Shown: piece by piece, positions 16,466 through 23,840 of the stretch
How the letters are laid out: the number at the start of each line of letters is the position of its first letter
Position numbering within the stretch: position 1 is the first letter of the stretch
Source: an uncultured Erysipelotrichaceae bacterium
GTDB taxonomy: Bacteria; Bacillota_I; Bacilli_A; RF39; UBA660
NCBI GenBank assembly: GCA_902775285.1
Contig: CACYLI010000001.1
Location: 1-64,000, forward strand
Direction of reading: 5' to 3'
DNA length: 64,000 nucleotides
Position numbers and translations under genes: made by a program
Notes under the pieces: model-generated
Databases searched by the model: none
What the model was told of the DNA's origin: nothing
Seen by the model: only the letters and a program-made list of their open reading frames with translations

Positions 16466-16933
16466 CTACACTATTTCTATTAACTTTTCTAATACTTTAT
16501 TTACAATAAATTCTTTACAATCTTTTCTTTTTTTATTTGGACATATAATTTTTATATCATTAAAAGAGTTATCTTTACTATTATAAATAGTTGCATATAT
16601 TTCATTGTCTACTCCTCCAGGATTAAATTCATCAAATCTATTTATCATTCCACTTATTCCAACACCATAAGTACTACTAGTATATTCACTAATACACTTA
16701 CTCATTTCATGAGTTGTTTCAAAACTATATACACTATATTTATCTATTGTTTCTTCTTTTACACCCATTTTTATTTTATATTCATTTGAATATGTTATTG
16801 CAGAAAATTTTAATACTCTTGATGATCCATCTACGTTTGTTATAGTAGTAGCAAAATATCCAGCAGTACATGATTCCATACTAGATATTGTTTCGCCTTT
16901 TTCAATTAATCTATTAACAACTTTTTCTTCCAT
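16466..16933 (-). CDS. pncC: CinA C-terminal domain protein, nicotinamide-nucleotide amidohydrolase
   Basis: A 155-residue protein made of the CinA C-terminal domain alone: SSMESCTAGYFATTITNVDGSS near the start and TYGVGISGMI with GGVDNEIYATIY later. Stand-alone versions (PncC) deamidate NMN to nicotinate mononucleotide, which recycles NMN from DNA ligase into the NAD pathway through NadD. The gene lies between nadD (10-base gap) and the methyltransferase, exactly where such an activity fits. AGGAG precedes the ATG. Confidence 0.85.
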   Translation of the reverse strand: MEEKVVNRLIEKGETISSMESCTAGYFATTITNVDGSSRVLKFSAITYSNEYKIKMGVKEETIDKYSVYSFETTHEMSKCISEYTSSTYGVGISGMINRFDEFNPGGVDNEIYATIYNSKDNSFNDIKIICPNKKRKDCKEFIVNKVLEKLIEIV

Positions 16934-16942
16934 TTTTTCTCC

Positions 16943-17506
16943 TTATTTATATAAATTATTTTTCTCAATATATTCAATTACTTTTTTATCCAAATAATTT
17001 TCAAGGCTTTCATTTTTATTAATCTTTTCTCTTATTAAAGTACTTGATATATTATTCTTAATAGAACTTTTTATTATAGTAAATTTATCAGTTTTATTAA
17101 GTTTGTTTAAATAATACTTAATATCAATATTATCTCTTTCATAAATGATAAAATTTAGTTTTAATAAATCTTTATATTTTTTCCATTTATCAAATGAAAC
17201 AATATTATCAGCACCCATTATTAAGAACAGTTCATCATTTTTATATTTTTTTTGTAACCCTATAACTAAATCACATGTATATTCTATATTATTAAGTTCT
17301 TCTTCAATTATTATTTTATCTGATTCATAAAATTTAAGCATATCAATTCTATTATTAATACTTATTAAATCATTTTTATTCCAATAATTACCAGTTGCTA
17401 TTAAAAGAATTTTATCTACATAATTATTATTTATAATATGATTTGCTATTTCAATATGTCCTTTATGTACTGGATTAAAACTACCAATAAAAATACCAAG
17501 TTTCAT
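16943..17506 (-). CDS. nadD: Nicotinate-nucleotide adenylyltransferase
   Basis: A 187-residue nucleotidyltransferase joining nicotinate mononucleotide and ATP to NaAD. It has the GSFNPVHKGH nucleotide-binding motif at residues 8-17, the MGADNIVSFDKWKKY block in mid-protein and the C-terminal ISSTLIREKI signature; length is normal for NadD without the HD domain. AAAGGAA precedes the ATG. It lies between an unknown 128-residue gene and pncC in the NAD operon. Confidence 0.94.
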   Translation of the reverse strand: MKLGIFIGSFNPVHKGHIEIANHIINNNYVDKILLIATGNYWNKNDLISINNRIDMLKFYESDKIIIEEELNNIEYTCDLVIGLQKKYKNDELFLIMGADNIVSFDKWKKYKDLLKLNFIIYERDNIDIKYYLNKLNKTDKFTIIKSSIKNNISSTLIREKINKNESLENYLDKKVIEYIEKNNLYK

Positions 17507-17510
17507 ATTA

Positions 17511-17897
17511 TTATTCCTTTCTCATTATCATTTTTATATTTGGTTCATTTAAATATAATTTAACACCTTCAAATACTACAGTGTCTTCATCTGTATAATA
17601 ACCTACATTTCTAACATGACCAATATATTGAAATCTATCTAATTCATATCCCATTTTATGAGCATACTCATTTAAAACTTCACTAACCTCAAAGTCACTA
17701 ATTGGTGTTTCAATTCTAATTGTAGTTCTATTTTTATCAAAAAAGTATAAATGATATAATTGTAAATCTATTAATTTATCCGTATCAGTATAGATCACCT
17801 TAGGATTATCATATACTGTTACTTCCTTTTCTAAAGTATTTGTAAAATATTCACTTAATATATTTAAAAACTCATCTTTAATGATTGTTTTTTCCAT
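17511..17897 (-). CDS. Unknown protein in the NAD operon (128 residues)
   Basis: A soluble protein of mixed alpha/beta composition that I do not recognise. Notable segments are YNDPKVIYTDTDK-like strands near residues 25-45, an R-T-T-I-R-I-E-T-P strand, an SEVLNEYAHKMGYELDRFQYIG helix-turn and a C-terminal VVFEGVKLYLNEPNIKMIM. No cysteines or metal motifs. AGGAGGG before the ATG shows it is well translated. It sits 4 bases before nadD and 8 bases after another unknown gene, so it is co-expressed with NAD synthesis. Confidence 0.55.
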   Translation of the reverse strand: MEKTIIKDEFLNILSEYFTNTLEKEVTVYDNPKVIYTDTDKLIDLQLYHLYFFDKNRTTIRIETPISDFEVSEVLNEYAHKMGYELDRFQYIGHVRNVGYYTDEDTVVFEGVKLYLNEPNIKMIMRKE

Positions 17898-17905
17898 AAA
17901 CCCTC

Positions 17906-18217
17906 CTAAAAATAATAACTTTTTTCTAAAATCATATTATCATCTTTTTTTATACTAATTATTTTATTGTACTCTTCTTCACATAAAACATTTTTTAATT
18001 CTTCATAATTAATATTAGAACTAAAATCTGTTAGTATTATTTCTTGTAAATAATCCCAAAATGAATTACTATTTGATTTAACATATGTAAACTTATCATT
18101 ATAAAATGTTATTACTCCATCTATTTTTTGAGTATCACAATCTATATATAAATCTACTTTTTTATTAAATACATCCATATTAACATCTATTAATCTATAA
18201 ACAACTGTATTTTTCAT
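17906..18217 (-). CDS. Unknown protein in the NAD operon (103 residues)
   Basis: A small protein with an N-terminal beta-rich half (VVYRLIDVNMDVFNKKVDLY, then IDGVITFYNDKFTYV) and a helical C-terminal half (YEELKNVLCEEEYNKIISI). No family recognised. The ATG is separated by AGGAATAAGTAA from the nadE stop, so the SD overlaps the end of nadE and translation is probably coupled. It is followed directly by the 128-residue unknown gene; the two may act together. Confidence 0.5.
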   Translation of the reverse strand: MKNTVVYRLIDVNMDVFNKKVDLYIDCDTQKIDGVITFYNDKFTYVKSNSNSFWDYLQEIILTDFSSNINYEELKNVLCEEEYNKIISIKKDDNMILEKSYYF

Positions 18218-18973
18218 TTACTTATTCCTTTTATAAACTGGTATATTAAATTTATGCATAGAAGAATTATGAAGACGAGTAATTTTATTTTTTACTTCCT
18301 TATTTATTTCTTCATTATTTATATAAGAAGCTATATCTTTATACTTTACTCCTAGTTTATCTTCATCACTTAAATTACTTAATCCATCATTTGGAGTTTT
18401 ATATAAAACTTTTTCTGGCACTTCAAGATACTCTCCTATTTGTATTACTTCTTCTACAGTATAATCATTTAAAACTCCTATATCATATGTAGAATCTCCA
18501 CCTTTTGTAAAGTATCCAACATATAATTCACATTTATTTGACGTTCCACATACAATATAAGTTCCACCTTTTAATTCAGAATATAAAGCAGCTAAATAAT
18601 AAACACTAGACATTCTAAGTCTTGGTTTTAAATTAATATTACTATTTCTAAGTTCTTTTTCACTAAAATTACCAAGTTTATTTATTTCATTTAAGAAAGA
18701 ATCATATGTATTTGTTAAATCCAAATTAATTAGTTCAAATCCATACTTATCTGATATTAGTTTTGCATCACTTTTATCACTTTCAATTGAATGACATGGA
18801 AGAGTTACTCCTAAAACATTTTCACTTCCTAAAGCTTTAGAAAACAAAGCAGCAACTACAGCAGAATCTTTTCCTCCACTTATTCCGAGTACTACACCTT
18901 TAAGCTTATTATTGTCAAAATAATCTTTTATAAATTTAACTATATTATCTACTTCTTTTTTTGCATTAAACAT
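18218..18973 (-). CDS. nadE: NH3-dependent NAD synthetase
   Basis: A 251-residue amidating NAD synthetase. The ATP pyrophosphatase loop is S32-G-G-K-D-S37; GVTLPCHSIESDKSDAKLI, LKPRLRMSSVYYLAA, GTSNKCELYVGYFTKGGDSTYDI and LYKTPNDGLSNLSDEDKLGV follow in the family order. No nitrilase (glutaminase) domain is attached, so it uses ammonia. It converts NaAD to NAD. A good AGGTAAC-type site precedes the ATG and the Nudix gene ends 5 bases upstream. Confidence 0.95.
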   Translation of the reverse strand: MFNAKKEVDNIVKFIKDYFDNNKLKGVVLGISGGKDSAVVAALFSKALGSENVLGVTLPCHSIESDKSDAKLISDKYGFELINLDLTNTYDSFLNEINKLGNFSEKELRNSNINLKPRLRMSSVYYLAALYSELKGGTYIVCGTSNKCELYVGYFTKGGDSTYDIGVLNDYTVEEVIQIGEYLEVPEKVLYKTPNDGLSNLSDEDKLGVKYKDIASYINNEEINKEVKNKITRLHNSSMHKFNIPVYKRNK

Positions 18974-18977
18974 ATAG

Positions 18978-19574
18978 TTACCTCCTTAAATAATCTTTTA
19001 TTTTACATAGAGTTAATTTTGTATTACCTCCACTCAAATATCCCATTTTTTCTACTTCTAATAATTCCTCTAATGATAGAAACATATATTTTACAATTTC
19101 ATTTTCACCTAAATCTTGATTATACTTTTTCATAATATCTAGTGCTAAAAATGAATGATTATATGCTGAACTAATACCCTCATCTTGATAATATGAATCT
19201 AAATGAATATATTTTTTTGCAACGAATCCAGTTTCTTCTCTTAATTCTCTACTTGCAGCTTCTACAGCAGATTCATTACGTTCTATATATCCCGCTGGAA
19301 AAGAAACTGCAACACCAAATTTTGTAAATACTCTTGGTTCTATATTTACCAAAAATTCATTCTTTTTTGTATCATATGGAGCTATCATAACAGCAGATCC
19401 ATCTAGTCCATTTTTTAGGAGTTTTTCTCTTGGTATAATTCTACCATTATTAAGTGTATATAGATATGGAATGATTTGTATAAAGTTCTTTTTAGAATCT
19501 TCATTTATTTTATAATTTATAGTTTTAAGTTCATTAATATATAGTTTTAATTCATTTAATTTTTCTTTTCTCAT
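18978..19574 (-). CDS. Nudix hydrolase, ADP-ribose pyrophosphatase type
   Basis: A 198-residue Nudix enzyme with an intact Nudix box (GYIERNESAVEAASRELREE then TGF) preceded by VSFPAG, the arrangement of ADP-ribose pyrophosphatases. A Y-Y-Q-D-E-G-I-S-S-A-Y-N-H stretch after it is consistent with that group. It would split ADP-ribose or an NAD breakdown product into AMP and ribose phosphate. Since NrtR is known to respond to ADP-ribose in some bacteria, this gene could also set the level of the regulator's ligand (inference). Located 3 bases after pncB. Confidence 0.85.
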   Translation of the reverse strand: MRKEKLNELKLYINELKTINYKINEDSKKNFIQIIPYLYTLNNGRIIPREKLLKNGLDGSAVMIAPYDTKKNEFLVNIEPRVFTKFGVAVSFPAGYIERNESAVEAASRELREETGFVAKKYIHLDSYYQDEGISSAYNHSFLALDIMKKYNQDLGENEIVKYMFLSLEELLEVEKMGYLSGGNTKLTLCKIKDYLRR

Positions 19575-19576
19575 TA

Positions 19577-21031
19577 TTATCCTCTCATTTTATGACTATT
19601 AATCATTTCTCTTTTTAAACTAGCATATTCTGTTGTACCATCAACAAAATATAAATGAGGATTTAACAATCTTTTAACTTCTGGATATAATGATTGCATT
19701 TGTTCATTACAATATTTTATTTTTTCATTTAAACTTGGATTATTATATACTAATTCTCCATTTATAAATATATCTTTTTGAAGTTTTTCTAATCTATAGT
19801 TTTCAATAGTAGTGTTTTTTATTAAATCATTTAAACTAACAATTACTAAATTATCTTTATCAATACTTTTTCCACGACTACACATTATATCTGCTAAAGC
19901 ATAACCTGTATTTTTATCATAAGCTCTATATAAATCTTTAAAATCAGGATTGATAGTCTTAATCATATCTTCGCTAACTTTTATTCTAGGTGTAACTATA
20001 TCATTTTCAATAGTTGCTACTAATTTATATACAGCACCTATTCTACCATCAGGATCAGATATATTATCTCCTACACCAAGTGAATCAAATTTTGCTCCTT
20101 GAAGTACTAATGATTCAATTGTTTCTGCTTTTAATCCATTACTTAAACAAATCTTAGCATTTTTATATCCAGCATTATCAAGCATCTTTCTTGCTTCTTT
20201 TGAAAGCCAAGCTAAATCTCCTGAATCAATTCTTATTCCAATACTAGATAAATCCATATTTTGTTCTTTCATCCAATCAAATGTTTTAATTGCATTAATA
20301 ACTCCACTTCTAAGAGTATCATAAGTATCAACAAGAAGAGTTACATTATTAGGATTGTACTTTGCAAATGTTTTAAATGCATCTTCTTCCCTATCAAATA
20401 ATTCTACAAAGCTATGAGCCATTGTACCTAATGCTTTTTGATTAATCATTTTAGCTGCTTGTACATTACTTGTACCATGACATCCAGCCATAATAGCATA
20501 TATAGAAGTATTTATTGCATCTTCCATTCCATTTGCACGTCTTGCTCCAAATTCCATTACTTTAACATTTTCTGGAATTGCTTCAACTATCCTTCTTGCA
20601 GCAGTTGCATGTTTTAATGAACCATTAATAATTGCAAGAATTGCAGTCTCAAGTATTTGTGCTTCTACCATTTTAGCTTTTATAGTTAAAATTGGTTCAT
20701 TTGGAAAAACTGGTGTTCCATCACTAATAGCATATATGTCACCACTAAACTTAAAGTTTCTTAAATATTCATAAAACTCTTCACTAAAATTATAATTGTT
20801 TTCTTTAAAATAATTAATATCATCTTCAGTAAACTTTAGATTTTTTACATAATCAATTATATAATCTAAGCCTGCCATAACAACATACCCACCATTATTT
20901 GGAACTACTCTAAAAATAACATCAAATACACCAACACTATTTTTATTTGCTTGTAAATAAGTATTTGCCATAAATAATTCATAAGCATCTGCAAGCATTG
21001 TATAATTTCTTTTTAATAATTCATCTTTCAT
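19577..21031 (-). CDS. pncB: Nicotinate phosphoribosyltransferase
   Basis: A 484-residue NAPRTase. Family blocks include ADAYELFMANTYLQ near the N-terminus, VMEFGARRANGMEDAI, HGTSNVQAAKM, the TLLVDTYDTLRSG strand and IRIDSGDLAWLSKEARKMLD. The length fits the longer Gram-positive form. It makes nicotinate mononucleotide from nicotinate and PRPP, the second step after PncA. AGAGG lies upstream of the ATG. Confidence 0.95.
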   Translation of the reverse strand: MKDELLKRNYTMLADAYELFMANTYLQANKNSVGVFDVIFRVVPNNGGYVVMAGLDYIIDYVKNLKFTEDDINYFKENNYNFSEEFYEYLRNFKFSGDIYAISDGTPVFPNEPILTIKAKMVEAQILETAILAIINGSLKHATAARRIVEAIPENVKVMEFGARRANGMEDAINTSIYAIMAGCHGTSNVQAAKMINQKALGTMAHSFVELFDREEDAFKTFAKYNPNNVTLLVDTYDTLRSGVINAIKTFDWMKEQNMDLSSIGIRIDSGDLAWLSKEARKMLDNAGYKNAKICLSNGLKAETIESLVLQGAKFDSLGVGDNISDPDGRIGAVYKLVATIENDIVTPRIKVSEDMIKTINPDFKDLYRAYDKNTGYALADIMCSRGKSIDKDNLVIVSLNDLIKNTTIENYRLEKLQKDIFINGELVYNNPSLNEKIKYCNEQMQSLYPEVKRLLNPHLYFVDGTTEYASLKREMINSHKMRG

Positions 21032-21057
21032 AAAATACCTCTTTTTTATTATCTCAT

Positions 21058-21627
21058 TTATTTAATATTAATACCAGCTTGTTTCATTAATTTAAATGAT
21101 AAGCTATTGTATTCCATTCTGTCATGTAAATCTGAATTATATGTTTCAACCATATCTTTATAAACAGTTATATTAATATCTTTATTATTTTCATCAAAAT
21201 AGTTTATTAATGGAATAGCTAAATTTAAAATACATATATCTGTACAACATCCAGTTATAATTACTTCTTTTAACTTTTTCATTTTTTCAATATCAGAAAT
21301 AAAATTCTTAGCATAAATAGTACTTGTTGAATTTTTTTCATAACTTAAACCATAATTTTCAAACATTTTTAATTCATCTATTACTTCCTCTTCTCCACTT
21401 CCTTTAATACAATGAGGTGGAAATTTTTTAAATTCAATACTACTCTCATCATGAGTATCTTTGATAAAAGCAATTCCTTCCTTTTTAGCAATAAAAGATT
21501 CAACTATTTCTTTAATTCTTGGAGTTATCTTATTAATATCTGGATCAGCCATATTACCATATTTGATAAATCCATTTACCATATCTACTATTACTAATAG
21601 TTCTTCTAATTCTTCTTTTTTCTTCAT
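21058..21627 (-). CDS. pncA: Nicotinamidase (isochorismatase family)
   Basis: A 189-residue amidohydrolase with the D15-K75-C132 triad (IVDMVNGF, CIKGSGEE, TGCCTDICIL) and the metal site D57-x-H59 with H72, all as in PncA. It deamidates nicotinamide to nicotinate. It is the first gene of the NAD operon, with AGGAGGA before the ATG and a 5' leader of about 65 bases carrying the proposed NrtR sites. Confidence 0.92.
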   Translation of the reverse strand: MKKKEELEELLVIVDMVNGFIKYGNMADPDINKITPRIKEIVESFIAKKEGIAFIKDTHDESSIEFKKFPPHCIKGSGEEEVIDELKMFENYGLSYEKNSTSTIYAKNFISDIEKMKKLKEVIITGCCTDICILNLAIPLINYFDENNKDINITVYKDMVETYNSDLHDRMEYNSLSFKLMKQAGINIK

Positions 21628-21651
21628 AATTCCTCCTACTTATTAACTTTT

Positions 21652-21662
21652 TGTTAATAACA
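21652..21662. promoter_or_regulatory. Proposed NrtR operator 2
   Basis: An 11-bp palindrome TGTTA-A-TAACA in the leader of pncA. It lies inside a larger inverted repeat (21642-21660) that could also fold as an RNA hairpin before the ribosome site. Its centre is 40 bp from the centre of operator 1. Regulator identity is inferred from the nrtR gene in the same operon. Confidence 0.5.
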
Positions 21663-21691
21663 AATAATATTTTAAAAAGAGTTTTATCTCT

Positions 21692-21702
21692 TGTTATTAA
21701 CA
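21692..21702. promoter_or_regulatory. Proposed NrtR operator 1
   Basis: A palindrome TGTTA-T-TAACA that touches the downstream edge of the -10 box, so a bound repressor would cover the transcription start. Confidence 0.55.
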
Positions 21703-21730
21703 TTATATTAAAAACAAATGCATTTGTCAA
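21702..21730 (-). promoter_or_regulatory. Sigma-A promoter of the NAD operon
   Basis: Perfect TTGACA (21730-21725), a 17-base spacer and perfect TATAAT (21707-21702) on the minus strand. With both boxes at consensus it should be strong unless repressed, which fits the adjoining palindromes. Confidence 0.92.
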
Positions 21731-21738
21731 CTACTAAA

Positions 21739-21769
21739 AAATAATTAAGACATTTTTTCTTAATTATTT
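21739..21769 (-). terminator. Terminator after the lipoprotein gene
   Basis: AAATAATTAAGA (21739-21750) pairs with TCTTAATTATTT (21758-21769); T-rich exit on the minus strand. It insulates the NAD promoter just downstream. Confidence 0.75.
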
Positions 21770-22299
21770 TTATAATTGTATAACCCATGCAATTTTTCTA
21801 AATCATCTCTATCAAGTTCTAGAATTATCCATTCGCCATCAACTTTATTTAATTTAAATAGTATTTCATAGTCTACTCTATTGTTAGTTTTTAACATTTG
21901 ATTTATTCTATAAGTATTAAACAAGTCTTTATCAAATTCAAGATTAACATCATTAAATTCATCAGGATGATTATTTAAATAATTACTACTTTCAACTTCA
22001 GTCATAAATAAATCATAAACTGTTATTTTTACTAGAACTTCTGCTTTATTATCTTTTATACTTTCATCTTTTATTTCATATTTCATATCTTTATATTGCT
22101 TTAATAATACGTTTTTATATATTTCTCTATTATTATTTGATAAGTCTTCTGATGAAATAGTAGTTTCAAGATCCATCAAAACATCATCACTTAAACTAAT
22201 ATAATTATTTAAATATCTTTGTACAGAAGATGTTGGTGTATTAGTTAAACTACATCCAAATAATAAAACACTAAATAGAATCATAATAGTCTTTTTCAT
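21760..22299 (-). CDS. Lipoprotein of unknown function
   Basis: A 179-residue protein with a lipoprotein signal peptide ending in LLFGC (lipid-modified Cys16). The mature part alternates helices and strands (NKAEVLVKITVYDLF, VDYEILFKLNKVDGEWIILEL), reminiscent of NTF2-like lipoproteins of the DUF4878 kind, but no firm family. AGGTGAT precedes the ATG. It is attached to the outer face of the membrane. It stands alone between the NAD promoter and the DUF3603-like gene. Confidence 0.7.
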   Translation of the reverse strand: MKKTIMILFSVLLFGCSLTNTPTSSVQRYLNNYISLSDDVLMDLETTISSEDLSNNNREIYKNVLLKQYKDMKYEIKDESIKDNKAEVLVKITVYDLFMTEVESSNYLNNHPDEFNDVNLEFDKDLFNTYRINQMLKTNNRVDYEILFKLNKVDGEWIILELDRDDLEKLHGLYNYKNN

Positions 22300-22337
22300 T
22301 TTATCACCTAGTATTAGTATGTAAATAATAATAGAAA

Positions 22338-22919
22338 TTATACGAGTATTTTAATTACTTTATATAATTCTTCATGATTTAAACTATAATTTTGTTTTAT
22401 AGAATTAATTAATTTTTTATATTTATTATTACACTTATTATTTTTAAACCATTCAAAATATAAATAATCTATTAGTTCCTTATCATCTTTTTTACTATTA
22501 ATATAATCTAATAAAGTATTTATTATTTTTTCCTCTTCTCTTGTACTATAAGAATAATTATTTGTATTATTTATTTTTTTATATTTTAAGTCATATTTTT
22601 TCTTTAAACTAAGTTCATTAAATAATTCAAATTCTTCTTCTAAATCTAATTTACTAATTTGTTTAATTATTCCATCTTTATTAAATTTAACACATACCAT
22701 ATCAATATCATTATTGAAAATACAAATACCATCTTTTAAATATTTTAAAAAATCATTATCTACTTTAATTCTCATATTTAAAATATCATCATATATATTA
22801 TCATTCACATAATAAACATTAACTTTATTTAAATATGTTATTTTATCTGTTTTTTCCCATTCATAAAAACTTAATAATTTATCTTTTAGATTTACTCTTA
22901 TATTGTATGCATAATTCAT
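22338..22919 (-). CDS. DUF3603-like protein
   Basis: A 193-residue protein that follows the DUF3603 pattern: an N-terminal Y-N-I-R-V-N with L-S-F-Y-E-W-E-K-T-D-K-I (strand and E-W-x-K motif), a K-V-D-N-D-F-L helix, and a C-terminal helical half with DYLYFEWFKNNKCNNKYKKL. Function unknown in the family. AGGAGGA precedes the ATG. Its first 41 bases overlap the end of the small membrane-protein gene in another frame, so the two are co-translated. Confidence 0.55.
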   Translation of the reverse strand: MNYAYNIRVNLKDKLLSFYEWEKTDKITYLNKVNVYYVNDNIYDDILNMRIKVDNDFLKYLKDGICIFNNDIDMVCVKFNKDGIIKQISKLDLEEEFELFNELSLKKKYDLKYKKINNTNNYSYSTREEEKIINTLLDYINSKKDDKELIDYLYFEWFKNNKCNNKYKKLINSIKQNYSLNHEELYKVIKILV

Positions 22920-23118
22920 TTTTATTCCTCCTTAATGATATATATATTAGTATTATTCCCAAAAAAATAATTAAACATTCTATACTACTTCCAATATATT
23001 TTAAATATTCTATAAAACTATAACCCATTTTAAGTAAATTTAAATATATAATTATAAATGTTAATGAAAAAGAACATATTAATATCCCAAATATAAATAG
23101 CACTATCTTATGTATCAT
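22879..23118 (-). CDS. Small two-helix membrane protein
   Basis: A 79-residue protein with two hydrophobic helices (about 4-30 and 44-64) joined by MGYSFIEYLKYIG, and a basic tail, so both ends are probably cytoplasmic. The arrangement I-Y-L-N-L-L-x-M-G-Y-S-F-x-E-Y-L is typical of a short uncharacterised Firmicutes family. No Shine-Dalgarno site; a TATAAT box ends 5 bases before the ATG, suggesting a leaderless mRNA. The 3' end overlaps the DUF3603-like gene by 41 bases. Confidence 0.6.
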   Translation of the reverse strand: MIHKIVLFIFGILICSFSLTFIIIYLNLLKMGYSFIEYLKYIGSSIECLIIFLGIILIYISLRRNKNELCIQYKSKSKR

Positions 23119-23139
23119 ATTAAATTATATTATTTAAAT

Positions 23140-23168
23140 TTGAAATAATTATCATTATATGTTATAAT
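23140..23168 (+). promoter_or_regulatory. Sigma-A promoter of the GNAT-like gene
   Basis: TTGAAA (23140-23145), 17-base spacer, TATAAT (23163-23168); a leader of about 25 bases follows, ending in AAAGGGGAA before the ATG at 23200. Confidence 0.8.
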
Positions 23169-23199
23169 ATGCTTCGATTTAAAGGGGAATGAGTATTAT

Positions 23200-23814
23200 A
23201 TGGATAATAAGATGATTCTAAAATGGCAAAAAGAATATATTGATAATATAAATATAGATAATATTTCTTATTTAAATTTAACTCCAAATGAACTTAGAGA
23301 TTTCTTTTTTGATAATTATTTAGATACTAAAGAATGGACATTTGTAACAGATAGTATAAATCATTCTTATAGACCAATTGGATTATTATATTTAAATTAT
23401 GATAATTTTGATGAAAAGAATAAATACGAAATTAATAAAAGATACTTAATTGGAGTCGTAAATAATAATAAAGGAAAGAAAACAATTGTATCTTGTATCA
23501 AGTATTGTTTCGATTATGATTTTTATGAAAACCAAGTTATTCATTTAAACTATTTTATGACAGTTGAAGTAAATAAATATTTTAGAGGAAAAGGATTATG
23601 CAAAGACATTATAAAAGAATATACAAAATATATTGATTACAATAATCCTTTAATAATTACTCTTGAATCTGAAATGGGAAAACTTTGTAGTACTCATAAT
23701 ATAATTACTAATAATTTAAGAGAAAATGGATATGAACAAGATATAAGATCAATAGCAGACTGTAGTCAAGAATATATTAATATGTTAACTAATACATTTA
23801 AATTAAAAAAATAA
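23200..23814 (+). CDS. GNAT-like acetyltransferase
   Basis: A 204-residue protein. Residues 80-170 have a GNAT-like order: RYLIGVVNNNKGKKTIVSCI strands, then HLNYFMTVEVNKYFRGKGLCKDIIKEY with R-G-K-G-L as the acetyl-CoA loop, then a PLIITLESE strand and an NLRENGYE segment like the usual F-x-x-x-G-F end. Substrate unknown. It is the only plus-strand gene in a long minus-strand region and is flanked by its own promoter and a bidirectional terminator. Confidence 0.6.
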   Translation: MDNKMILKWQKEYIDNINIDNISYLNLTPNELRDFFFDNYLDTKEWTFVTDSINHSYRPIGLLYLNYDNFDEKNKYEINKRYLIGVVNNNKGKKTIVSCIKYCFDYDFYENQVIHLNYFMTVEVNKYFRGKGLCKDIIKEYTKYIDYNNPLIITLESEMGKLCSTHNIITNNLRENGYEQDIRSIADCSQEYINMLTNTFKLKK

Positions 23815-23840
23815 AGTGTTTTTTAAAAAACACTTTTTTT
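23813..23840. terminator. Bidirectional terminator
   Basis: A 24-base palindrome (AAAGTGTTTTTT at 23813-23824 and its complement to 23836) with T-runs, between the convergent GNAT-like and rmuC genes. Confidence 0.85.
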
